From: Saposhnikovia divaricata
Lineage: Eukaryota; Streptophyta; Magnoliopsida; Apiales; Apiaceae
Direction of reading: 5' to 3'
DNA length: 64,000 nt
Assembly: GCA_036435485.1 (NCBI GenBank)
Contig: CM071600.1
Location: 63,299,546 to 63,363,545, forward strand
The position numbers and the translations under genes are program-made. Shown piece after piece: positions 1 to 9,703 of the stretch. Within the stretch, counting starts at the first letter, position 1; each line of letters opens with the position of its first letter. Below the pieces are notes generated by a model. It made no database searches. It was not told the DNA's origin and was given only the letters and a program-made list of their open reading frames with translations.

Positions 1-888
1 CCTGACATGGTTTGCGGGGTCGCCCATTCCATCATAAGTCTTAATCGTCGGCATCTTGAACTTCCTTGAGATGCGGGCGTTCATCACCTCTTCAGTAAAC
101 GGAGGTGTGGGATCGTCAGGATCCCCAAGTGGCATCAGGTCCTTGGGGTTGCTTTTGGGGATCTCCACCCTCGTCGATTTTTCAGTTGGGACATCGGCCC
201 TTCGCTGTCTCCTTGAAGGTCTCTCCAGATTTATAATGGGAATCCTCCCTATCACTGGAGGAGGTCGAGTCAGACTTTGCCTTGCTTGCTCCCTAGCAAT
301 ATCATCCTTTATCCTTTGGATCTCAGCCTCATGAGCCTTAATCCTTTCCTCAGCCGTTTTTGGTGGTCCGTCATGGATTCTTTGGGACCTCCTTCGAGGT
401 TCTCTACTAGCACGTCGCCTCCTTGGGGCTTCTTCACGATCATCATCGTCATCCTCAGATGTCGAATCATCAGTATAGGGGCCGGAGTAGTCATTGTACT
501 CTCGATCTCGGATCTGTAAGGCGTGACCACTTGGTCCAGGTTCCCTTTGTCGAGGGGGATAATTAGGCAGCCTATACATCGGGTTGGTATTCAAGGGGAG
601 ATCCGTAGTATGGATCTGTATCCCCGGGGGTAACGTACGATCAACGTTATTAAGAGGAGAAACCACCATCTGAAGAGGGTTAGTTTCTTGGTTTTGATGA
701 ATAACCACGGGTAGAGTTCCCTCAGCATGGGGAATCGTCCCTGGGGGTTGAGAGGCTAGAGGTTGAACGACCGTCCCTGTTGACGGGGGTAATTGTCCTT
801 CTTCAGCAGTGATAAGCGGATCAGAGGTGGTAGGTGGAGCAGAACTAAGGGGTATGGCCTCAGTCGAGGTTGACGTTGTCCTTCGTGT
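1..888 (-). pseudogene. gag: Ty3/gypsy gag, N-terminal part (runs off window)
   Basis: Read on the minus strand, one frame is open from just inside the LTR/primer-binding site to the left window edge (about 295 codons). The first part is Pro/Thr/Gln-rich. A charged, Arg-rich stretch follows (about minus-strand 470-300). Near the left edge comes the short conserved gag start block with the pattern PPFTEEVMNARISRKFKMP and then YDGMGDPANHV, which is typical of plant Tat/Athila-type Ty3/gypsy Gag. The ATG expected next to the primer-binding site (897-895) is followed at codon 3 by a TAA (891-889). The next in-frame ATG is at 669-667. The copy is therefore either start-damaged or uses the later Met. 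Identification rests on the conserved block and the adjacent primer-binding site and LTR; protease and polymerase lie outside the window. Confidence 0.75.
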
Positions 889-910
889 TTAAACCATGGT
901 TGATGTTTTG

Positions 911-929
911 TCCCACAGACGGCGCCAAA
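911..929 (-). other. Primer-binding site of Ty3/gypsy element
   Basis: Directly inside the LTR end, the minus strand reads TTTGGCGCCGTCTGTGGGA. TGGCGCC-type sites at this position are the usual minus-strand primer-binding sites of plant Tat/Athila-like elements. It fixes the element's orientation (leftward) and the inner LTR boundary. Confidence 0.75.
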
Positions 930-1442
930 TGTTGTGGAACAAAAACTAGGTTACGAATTGCGGCTAGGGTTGAGTGTGTTTAATGCAAAGGGGGTTGGTG
1001 AGCTTCGAGCTTTAATGGCTGTTTCCGTGTTCGAGACTAATCGGTCATCACAGAGTGCCTACGTATCTCATATTGAGAATCAAGCCAAAAACGTAGTTCT
1101 GAGATGAAGGATCAGGTCCTTTATATAGGCTCGGGGAGCCTTAGAATTATGGTAGGATTTGGATACTTGGTGGGCAAGCCACCGCCTTAGGAAGGTTCTA
1201 GACTCCTTCCTTGTAGGAGTCTGTTTCCATATCGAATTGGGTGCCTTGGAGGCTAAGTCTTGTAGGAATAGTATCCTTATCTGATGCTTATTGCTGAGCT
1301 GTTAATATCCCTTAATATTAATTACGAAATTAATATTAAAATAGGGTTTGGGCCCCATAAATGGCCCTCACGTTTGGACCATGTTGAGTCTAATTAATGA
1401 AACATTAAATGTGTTTTTTGGGCTTACTTTTAGCCCATATCA
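930..1442 (-). repeat. 5' LTR of Ty3/gypsy element
   Basis: On the minus strand the segment begins TGATATGGGC and ends CCACAACA, giving TG...CA termini and a length of 513 bp, with the primer-binding site abutting its inner end. The partner LTR is left of the window, so the target-site duplication cannot be checked. The inner boundary is firm; the outer one is inferred from the terminal TG. Confidence 0.7.
1119..1127 (-). promoter_or_regulatory. LTR TATA box
   Basis: The minus strand reads CCTATATAAAGGA in the middle of the LTR, about 190 bp from its inner end. This is a good match to a plant TATA box and a reasonable position for the U3/R boundary. Confidence 0.55.
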
Positions 1443-2232
1443 TTACTCAAACAAATATTGACTTAAAATTTTTACTTTTCATTTATCACTTTAAGCAACT
1501 TTAAGTCATAAGTAATGATTTTAAGTTTAACCAAACGGTCTCTTAACAATTAGCAAACTCAACTCATAAATTATTTGTTGATCGAACTCTAAGAATATCA
1601 AAATTTTGTAACTCTGGAATTAAAATAGTACTCATATAAACCCACCTATAAGCAGCTTAGTCAATTAATCAACAAAGTATTTTCTTTTATAAAAAACTTA
1701 ATTAGAAAGCGAGAATCCACAACAGTCAAAAGAAGAAGAATAATAAGTCAAAATGTTGCACTATCAAGTAATTCGCAGCCTGCAGATTGCCACCAAGGGC
1801 CGTAATTCGTTGTAAAAAGAATATTTTCGATTTTTTTATCAATTTTCTCCAACCTCTCAAATAGTTCTTTTTCTAAATTTGGCTTACCGTTCAAATAAAA
1901 TTGAATAATTAATCGAATAAAACAGAGAATATATAACTGAATCCTATAATACGCGGCGAGCAGTGGTGGATATGCATAGCTTGTAAGTTGTGTTGTGTGT
2001 GGCTATTTGATTTTGATGTGATACACAAAAGGGCAGTAATATCATTACCAACAGTTGTAAAAAGAATGCACTTGCCCACCACCATCGACGGACTGCATTC
2101 AAATACAGCAACTACATCATACCCAAAATTCTTTTTATTTTTATATGTATAATTAAAGTGGTGAAGAATATTCTTAATTTTAATAAAATATTAAAAGCTG
2201 TAAAACTTATCGGCAGGTTTAATATATGGGGC
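1443..2232. other. Unassigned AT-rich DNA
   Basis: No long reading frame or splice-consistent exon is seen. A short stretch at about 1470-1545 (ending in AACGGTCTC) looks like a worn MITE fragment. Nothing else is recognised. Confidence 0.5.
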
Positions 2233-2235
2233 TAA

Positions 2236-2630
2236 GAGCACCTCCAACTCAAACAAACTTGTTAGCTAAATCCTAGTTGGCACTTCATATAGCTAACCTA
2301 TATACATAATTACCTTCTCCAACCATAATCTGCTAGCAATAAAAATTTTAGATAATCTCACTTGGTCTTCTATATTTGTTGATTCACTACCATTATCTAT
2401 AAATGGCCACATCATCTCCCTCCAATTTTATATTAATATTTTACACTTTTTTCATATCCAACTCATCTCCTCCAATAATTATAATAGTAAAATATTGTTT
2501 TTGAAATATAGCTAACAAATATAGCTAACAACATTGGAGCAAAATCACTTTTTCATCATCTATAATATAGCTAATTATTATTATATATTATTTTAGCTAA
2601 CCAATTTACCTAATAGCATTGGAGATGCTC
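2236..2630. mobile_element. Tourist/PIF-Harbinger-like MITE 1
   Basis: The element starts GAGCACCTCCAAC and ends GGAGATGCTC, so its termini are inverted repeats. It is flanked by TAA (2233-2235 and 2631-2633), the 3-bp target duplication typical of PIF/Harbinger MITEs. The interior is AT-rich with repeated TAGCTAA words and has no coding potential. Confidence 0.75.
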
Positions 2631-2633
2631 TAA

Positions 2634-3097
2634 GAGCATCTCCAACAACGTTGTTAGCTAAAATAATTGGTTAAAATGATATAAAATATTAATTATGTAA
2701 ATTTTGTTGAATCGTGTTGTACTCTAAGAGCATCTCCAATCATATCAAGCTCTTAGCTAAAAGTCTATGTGGCTTTCCAAAAATAAAACTTATACATAAT
2801 ATGTACAAGATTAGCTACTCCAATGGGACAAAACTCTTGTTTATAATTATAGATAATCTCTTGATGTTGGCTATATTTACCGAACCTCTAGAGATTTGTA
2901 TTGAGTTGTCACCTCACTTATTTCTATATTAAAATAATATATTCCATTAATAATAACTTGAAATATTAATAACATACCATTTTTAAAATATAGCCAACAC
3001 CATCGAAGCACAATGTCTTACAGGTTCGACAAGTTTTATATAATCAATATTTTATTTGTTAACCAACCATTTTTAGCTAACGTTGTTGGAGATGCTC
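2634..3097. mobile_element. Tourist-like MITE 2, with a nested relative
   Basis: The termini GAGCATCTCCAACAACG and its inverted copy at 3081-3097 are near-perfect. Flanking TAA lies at 2631-2633 and 3098-3100, so the left target copy is shared with MITE 1. Inside, at 2725-2727, another TAA is followed by GAGCATCTCCAATC. This looks like the left end of a third family member whose right end is not separately visible. Confidence 0.7.
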
Positions 3098-3271
3098 TAA
3101 TGGGATTGACTATATTTTAGTTATTTCAAATTGTTATTCATAAAATTTATTATAATTAATATGGTAACAAATGACGTGCTATTTTACTACAGATCTCTAC
3201 AGGTTCGACAAATATAGTCAATATAATCGTGTTGGCTATATAGACAAGAGAAATGTACCATTGAAGTGAAC

Positions 3272-3501
3272 ATTTTTTTATAAATTATGTATAATTGTTA
3301 TTTATGATATGCTAACTAATATTTGAATTAGGGGTTTGTACTTTGTACCCATTGAAGATGCTTAGACAGATTTGAAAGTTTACACATTTTTTTTATAAAT
3401 TATGTATAATTGTTATTTATGATATGCTAACTAATATTTGAATTAAGGGTTTGTACTTTGTACCCATTGAAGATGCTTAGACAGATTTGAAATTTTACTT
3501 G
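3272..3501. repeat. 115-bp tandem duplication
   Basis: Two nearly identical copies lie head to tail with a period of about 115 bp. The word GCTAACTAATATTTGAATTA starts at 3311 and again at 3426. Each copy ends near CCATTGAAGATGCTTAGACAG, which is similar to a decayed Tourist MITE end. Confidence 0.8.
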
Positions 3502-3537
3502 GATAAATTGCTGGAGAATAACTGTTACTGTAATTTG

Positions 3538-3723
3538 TTTTTTGTTTTTTTTGATAATCAGATGTTCGGACCAGCTTTCACGCATCTCGATTAATTTTTA
3601 GGACTGCTAGCACATTTATATCCATCGAGCATGATAATCCACTTAGTCGAAATCGAACCTATGACCTTGGAAACATAAGTTCCTAAAGTCACGGTCCAAT
3701 CAACTGGGACACCCGTGGTAGGT
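3538..3723 (-). mobile_element. tRNA-like SINE with target duplications
   Basis: On the minus strand the element starts near ACCACGGGTGTCCCAGTTG. It carries a pol III B-box-like GGTTCGATTTC (3649-3659) and ends in an A-rich tail (the T-rich run at 3538-3552 on the plus strand). The flanks 3523-3537 (TGTTACTGTAATTTG) and 3724-3738 (TGTTAGTGCAATTTG) match at 13 of 15 positions and are taken as the target-site duplication. Length (about 186 bp), internal promoter and tail all fit a tRNA-derived SINE. Confidence 0.75.
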
Positions 3724-3816
3724 TGTTAGTGCAATTTGCTACTTCCACTTAAGTTGGCAACTTCTATACACCGCAAAGGAAGGGCATGTGTATTGTGTTA
3801 AAAGTATAATCAGTTT

Positions 3817-3951
3817 TTTAAGTCCTTATGGACTTATTTTCGGGTAAAAATTTCATATTTTGATAAAAAATTTTTATACAAGTATTAAATGTATGTGTGA
3901 GATTTTATAAGTTGCGAAAAAAAATTAACTTTTTTTCAGAAAAATGTTAGG
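3817..3951. mobile_element. Fragment of the 18836-19057 MITE family, inverted
   Basis: From CTTATGGACTTATTTTCGGG to the run ending CAGAAAAATGTTAGG, this stretch is the reverse complement of most of the Tourist-like MITE at 18836-19057. The ends are missing or eroded. Confidence 0.65.
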
Positions 3952-4270
3952 AAGGGTAATTAATTTGTGTGTAATGTATCTGTGTACGTGTAATTTTTTA
4001 GACATAAAATGGGAAGAATTAAAACATTAGACCGATGGAGAGAGCTAGAGTGCTACTAGGGCTAGTTGAGTTTGAGCAGAATATATGGTGAGCATGATGG
4101 ATTATTATGCCTCAACTGAACTGGCCATCCATATTATTATCTTGCATGATCTTCTCTCTGCCACGAACAGCAAGATAAGAGGTTATGCGCGCGCTAGCTA
4201 GCCTGCAGCTGTAGATATATATGCGCCATGGTCAATATTCCACTATCCATGGTTTTTCAAATCAACCCGA

Positions 4271-4970
4271 ATTTTTACCTCAAATTGTACAAACTAATAA
4301 TTTTATAAAGAAAAATGCTAGATGTACAAAAATAATTACACAATGATGTGACGCTGATAGCGTGAGATGTACATGCTATATTTGCACACGTACATATATT
4401 AATGCTATATTGACCACTCATTTGTCGACGTTTTATTTAGGTCTTTCTTTTTATTATAAAGACAAAATGACAGTTTGTATTCCTTATGTATAGGGGTTTT
4501 GTCAAATTGGTCCATTTTTATATTTTGTAGTACTTTACAACCCCTATTTTCAAATCTCGCTTCAACTTGAACCCCTTCACTAACTCCCCGTCTAATTTGA
4601 GTTGATCGACGAATAAATTCATACGAAAAATATTTTTCGAAAATTCTGAAAATATTACTATAGCTTTCTAAATATTTTTTAAGACATTTCCCAAAATTTC
4701 ATAATTTTTGGAAAAGCGCACGTCAACTAAAAATAATCGAACAAAAATAATGAATAATAAAAATAGAAGCGAGATTTGAAGATAAGGGTTGTAAAGTGCT
4801 ACAAAATGTAAAAATGTTAGTAAAGGGGTTCAATTTGAAGCGAGATTTGAAGATAGGTGTTGTAAAGTGCTACAAAATGTAAAAATGGACCAATTTGACA
4901 AAATTCCTATACATGTGGGGTATAAACTGTCATTTTGTATATTATTAGTTTGTACAATTTGAGGTAAAAA
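4271..4970. mobile_element. Foldback element with long arms, left arm interrupted
   Basis: The inner arms (4462-4570 and 4833-4938) are inverted repeats of about 105 bp that both begin ACAAAATGACAGTTT. The outer arms (4271-4302 and 4938-4970) are also inverted copies of each other. In the left arm the two parts are separated by a block of about 160 bp (4303-4461) flanked by TTATAAAG-like words, so that block is a later insertion. The right half also contains a tandem copy of about 70 bp (4768-4822 and 4838-4890). No coding capacity. Confidence 0.65.
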
Positions 4971-4992
4971 TTATAAGAATAAAAATATGTAT

Positions 4993-5275
4993 AAAGTATC
5001 AACTCACTTCTTACTCATTTATTACATTTTTATTATGTTGTAAAACTTACATTTTTGAAAATAATGAAGAAAAATGCTAGATGTACAAAAATAATTACAC
5101 AGTGATGTGGCGCTGATAGCGTGAGATGTACATGCTATATTTACACACGTATATTAATGCTATATTGACCAGTTGACGTTTAATTTAGGTCTTTCTTTTT
5201 ATTATAAAGTATCAACTCATTTATTATATTTTTATTATATTGTAAAACTTACATTTTGAAAATAATAATAAAAAT
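4993..5275. repeat. Tandem duplication containing a second copy of the 4303-4461 block
   Basis: ATAAAGTATCAACTCA and the following AT-rich run occur at about 4993 and again at 5207. Between them, at 5067-5209, lies a direct copy of the block that interrupts the foldback arm at 4303-4461 (shared words include GCTGATAGCGTGAGATGTAC). Confidence 0.65.
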
Positions 5276-5769
5276 ATGTAAATTTATAAAAACATATATA
5301 TAGTTGCACTCTAAAAATAACACCTTATATAAAGAACACCATCATAATATTTTATTTTTAAAAAAAATGATCTGTTATGATAAAAATCATAAATTTTAAC
5401 AACAATTAAGCTTAACATATCGTATCTAACGTAGAATCTATCTAAATTTAAGAATCAAATGTTACATATAATCGAGTATAGAATCCACTATAAAATCTTA
5501 TAAATATTTTTGCAACATAAAATTATGTATAATCATGTTATATTTGATACTAATTTTTTATTAGATTCTATTTTCATTCATAAAAAACAATTTTTGAATC
5601 TAAAAGCGATTTCATGTTAGATTATATGGTTCTTTAATTTTGTTTATATAATGGTGTTCTTCATAGAACATTGTTCTATATATATAATTTATAAAATGCA
5701 ATGATAATTAATATATAATGTATTAGTCTTCTTAACATTTTTTGCAAGTGATATCGAAAATATGATTAT
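5276..5769. other. Unassigned AT-rich DNA
   Basis: Very AT-rich, with only short frames. Nothing recognisable. Confidence 0.5.
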
Positions 5770-6400
5770 AAAATTTTTACTATATTATAATAACCGAAAC
5801 ATTAAAAGTTTTGGTACCTGTATTTTTGATAGTTCGTATTTTTACTTAATTAGCCATACTTATATATTAGTATGTTTTACCCAAATACCGTTACTTAAAT
5901 CTATTTATACGTGTTTTTACTTATTACCATTACTTATATATTAATATGTTTTTACCTAAATACTCTTATTTATATCTATCTATACTATTATATTAAAGCC
6001 AAAATATCCTAAATACTGTTATTTATATCTGTCGATACATATTTTTACTTAATTACAAAAATATCCTAAATACTGTTACTTATATATATCTAAACGTGTT
6101 TTTTCTTAATTACCTTTACTTATATGTTAGTATGTTTTTACATAAATACCCTTACTTATATCTATCTATACTATTATATTAAAGCCAAAATACTATATTA
6201 CAATAGCCGAAACATTAAAAATTTCGGTACCTGTTTTTTGGTACTTTGTATTTTTACTTAATTACCCTTATTTATCAATTAGTAAGTTTTTATATCTATC
6301 TATATGTATTTTTAATTAATTACCCTTACTTATATATTAAAATATTTTTACCTAAATACCCTTACTTATATCTATCTATACTATTATATTAAAGTCAAAA
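5770..6400. repeat. Degenerate tandem repeat with about 190-210 bp period
   Basis: The word TATCTATACTATTATATTAAAG recurs at about 5975, 6161 and 6371 in similar context (TAAATACYCTTAYTTATATCTA before it). The segment around CCGAAACATTAAAA with GGTACCTG recurs at about 5790 and 6200. The recurring word resembles Helitron 5' ends, so this may be a stack of Helitron starts. Confidence 0.55.
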
Positions 6401-6793
6401 TATTGAAAGATATGGAAAAAAAATATAATTATAAATAACTAATCAATTTCCTTTTTTATGTAGAGCATGTTACATTTTATATTTTTTCAGTAACTAATCA
6501 ATTTCCTTTTTCAGGTAAAACTTACATGTTGTATTTAATAAACTATTGTAATTACTAATAATTTATCGATTACCTTTTTCAGATAAATGTATTATCTTTT
6601 CTATATTTTTCTAATTTAAATCCCAATTTTTTCTGAAAATATCACGTACACCATATATATAATTATTATAATTAAATTATATCATTTAAAAATTTAGAAC
6701 CTACAAAATTCATATCTAAAAATCATCCATACAAAATAATAAAAAATTATATAATATTAAAAAAATTCGTGCATTGCACGAGTTCTAAGCTAG
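6375..6793 (+). mobile_element. Helitron-like non-autonomous element
   Basis: It starts TCTATACTATTATATTAAAG and ends with the hairpin CGTGCATTGCACG (6768-6780), followed ten bases later by CTAG and a flanking T. This is the standard 3' end layout of plant Helitrons (hairpin, then CTRR). The interior has short repeats of the type AACTAATCAATTTCCTTTTTCA. No helicase coding sequence is present. Confidence 0.5.
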
Positions 6794-7300
6794 TAACATT
6801 TTTTTTATAACTAATCAATTTATTTTTTCACGTAAAATACATTATCTTTTGTATTTTAACTAACTATAATTTTTCTTTTTCTAAAAATATTATGAGCATT
6901 TCTATTTAACAAAATTAAATATTATAATTATAATTACTAATAATTAACCAATTATCCTTTTAATCTAAAATACGTTATCTTTTCAATTTTTTATTTTTTT
7001 ACATAGTAAAACTATTCGGGTAGTTTTATTTAAGTAAAATAAAATAATAATATTATAATAACTAATAACTAATCGATTACGTTTTTCAACTAAAACATGT
7101 CATATTTTCTATATTTTCAATTAAATTAAATTAATTATTTTCTAAAAATATCACGAACAACATATATATAAATATTAGCAGATTACATCATTTAAAATTT
7201 TAAGCCTACAAAATTCATGTCTTAAAATTTTTAATTCAAATTGAAAAAAAAAATCCATTATTTTAAAGAACATTCGTACATCGTACGAGTTTTAATCTAG
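6794..7300 (+). mobile_element. Second Helitron-type 3' end
   Basis: The palindrome CGTACATCGTACG (7275-7287) is followed by GAGTTTTAATCTAG and T at 7301, a second hairpin-plus-CTAG terminus. The interior repeats the same CTAATCRATT-type words as the neighbour. The 5' end is not defined; it could share the start at 6375. Confidence 0.4.
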
Positions 7301-7649
7301 TATATTTAAATGATGCAATATTAATCTTGGCTCTTTGTTATATAAATAAATTAAATTCATTTTCCGTTGAGTTATCAATTAAATTCTAACAATTTATCTT
7401 ATGAATATGATTTTAAATTTTTAAACATTAAATATGCATCTAAAGATATATCAATGTTATTTACTATTCTATATACATACATGAAAGTATAAAAGTAATA
7501 ACAGAAACTATAATAACGTGAAAAAATTAAAAAAAAATCATCTAAATGCAAAGAATTAAGTAATAAAAATGAGCAAAATATATACAAATTTTTCTTAACT
7601 TTTTTACATAAATTTCTCTGAACTTATATATCCGGCTAATTTTTATTAC
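7301..7649. other. Unassigned AT-rich DNA
   Basis: No feature recognised between the Helitron-type end and the retroposon target duplication. Confidence 0.5.
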
Positions 7650-7658
7650 TTCTTTGAT

Positions 7659-8454
7659 ATTTTTTTTGATAAATGAGTTAATTCATTAATAAAAAAAATC
7701 GTACGGCATCTACATAAACAGTTGTGTCAAACAAACAAAACACAGAAACAATCACTGATTAATCCATTCTTCTTGGAGATAAAATCACGTGATTTGTTGA
7801 AGATGATATTTACACATGTTTCGCCACTTCCGCTTCCGTCATAACCAGTTTGAGCTATCGACCGAGAATGCAATCACCTAAAACTTTTATTACCAAATCA
7901 AGCACCATACTCACACAATCGGTGAGAAAATAACAAAACTCACACAAACGGTGAACCATAAAAAAAACCGATCTTACAACTTTAAAAATGAGATTACAAA
8001 ATAAAGCTACAAACTAAAATCAAACACGAACTAAAAGTGACAAACTATCAATCTTAGATTTGCCACTGCGAAGTTTAAATACTAGCTAAAACCAAGACAA
8101 TCCTTAGACATGGGGAACAAACTCACAAGAATAAGATAACTCGGACCACTTTCGAGAACAAAATCACTCGGAAGAACGAGAAATCCACCGCTGTGGAATT
8201 GAGATCTAAGAAATTGAAGGTCAAATTGGAAAAGGTTTTGAAGCCTTAGATCCGAAAATACAAACTAATGCCAAATCTTAAGAAAAAACAGACCAATCTT
8301 ACCTAACAAGGAAGATTTTTAGGAAAATCAAAATTTTAAAACAAGGTTTATTGAAAGAAGGAAGAAAACACAAAGGAAATGAAAGGTTTTGGGGCTTCCC
8401 ACAGATGGAGATCCGGTGGAAGCCCCTGCGGCTGCTAAGCAAAAGAAAAAAATG
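7659..8454 (-). mobile_element. LINE-like short retroposon, full unit with target duplications
   Basis: On the minus strand this unit of about 796 bp runs from a GC-richer head (GCAGCCGCAGGGGCTTCC, near 8440) to an A-rich tail written as T8 at the left edge. TTCTTTGAT occurs immediately outside both ends (7650-7658 and 8455-8463), a 9-bp target duplication. No reverse-transcriptase frame is present. Head, tail and duplication suggest a non-autonomous LINE derivative or long SINE-like retroposon. Confidence 0.6.
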
Positions 8455-8463
8455 TTCTTTGAT

Positions 8464-8790
8464 CTTTCTATGTTTATACTTTATTATGATATCTATTATT
8501 ATTTCCATAATGTCATGCATGTATGTATATAAAGTATTAAATAATGATAATTATATATGATGTTTAAGTATTTTAAGACTACTCAAATGATAAAATTGTT
8601 TTAAATTTAACTGACAACTCAATGAATTTTTTTTAACTATTTATTTGAAAAAGAGCTAAGATTTATATTAAATTTTCTTATATATTTTTATTTATTATGA
8701 TCATATTTTCTAAAACACTAAAAAAAAGAAGTAATATTGGATGAAGATGAATAAATTATATACTATCACCTAATTATTTGCATTAAATGT
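8464..8790. other. Unassigned AT-rich DNA
   Basis: Only short spurious frames; nothing recognised. Confidence 0.5.
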
Positions 8791-8792
8791 TA

Positions 8793-9068
8793 CTCCCTCC
8801 GTCCCTTTTTAGTTGGCACATTTGCAAAAAAAATTGTCCCTAAATAGTTGTCATATTCCTTGTTCCAATACATATTTTTACCAATTTTTCCTTATATGCC
8901 CCTTTATTTATAATACCAATGTTTGACTTTATATTTAATATACACACTCATAACTCATCATTTAATGTTAAGATTAAGGGCAAACATGGAAACAAATTAC
9001 ATAATTAAGTATTTCTTAATATGTGTGTTTTTTTTGCAAATGTGTCAACTAAAAAGGGACGGAGGGAG
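8793..9068. mobile_element. Stowaway MITE (Tc1/mariner type)
   Basis: Starts CTCCCTCCGTCCCTTTTTAG and ends with the inverted copy (GGGACGGAGGGAG), flanked by TA on both sides (8791-8792 and 9069-9070). CTCCCTCCGT is the diagnostic Stowaway terminus. Length 276 bp. Confidence 0.95.
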
Positions 9069-9328
9069 TAACTATATATCATATTTGTATATTACATAAA
9101 TTTAAAAATATTAATATTTATAAAAGTATAAGTTTTAACAAATTGAAAGAAGCAAAATGACGGGTCGACAAAATCATTAATATCCTGTATATGAATACAT
9201 TATGGATTATTTGTATCTTTGTTTTGTTTGGGATTAATGTTGTTAAAAATTATATTAAGTGCCGTTGAAAACAGTATTGTTAAAATAAGTGTTATTGCGA
9301 AAATCAAATAATTATTTGGTAATGTTTT

Positions 9329-9330
<2 letters not shown>

Positions 9331-9388
<58 letters not shown>
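9331..9388. repeat. (AT)n microsatellite
   Basis: An uninterrupted AT dinucleotide run of 58 bp, directly abutting the MITE-like repeat at 9389. Confidence 0.95.
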
Positions 9389-9391
<3 letters not shown>

Positions 9392-9703
9392 TAGGGATCT
9401 AGAGAGAACCCCTTTAAAAGGAGAACTTAGAAAACTAAATTAAAATATAGCACATATGGTATGCAAACTGATCGTTGGGAGATAGAGAAAAATGTGGTGA
9501 AATTAGATTTTAAAAAAATATCACCGATTGACGGGAAAAATCAAATTAAAAACGGAGGGGATTAGGTGGGATTGTGTGTGTGAGGGTGTATTTGATTAGT
9601 GTGTGGGTGCCCTTGGCGGGGCCATTAATTATAATACATCCAATGGTTAGGATTAGTACCTTAGTTTTCTTCAAAAAATGAGTTTTTTTTTTAGGCACAC
9701 CCT
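9389..9703 (-). mobile_element. MITE-like repeat in AT microsatellite, copy 1
   Basis: About 315 bp, highly similar in inverted orientation to 15657-15981. Shared words include CAAACTGATCGTTGGGAGAT, ATATCACCGATTGACGGG and GCCCTTGGCGGGGCC. Both copies lie inside or beside AT microsatellites. No clear terminal inverted repeat is seen, so the superfamily is left open. Confidence 0.7.

Noticed and set aside
56..519. Plus-strand frames over the first 500 bases
   Set aside because: Shadows of the minus-strand gag frame, which carries the conserved block.
3538..3723. A tRNA gene
   Set aside because: The B-box-like motif lies in a SINE with poly-A tail and target duplications; no cloverleaf could be drawn.
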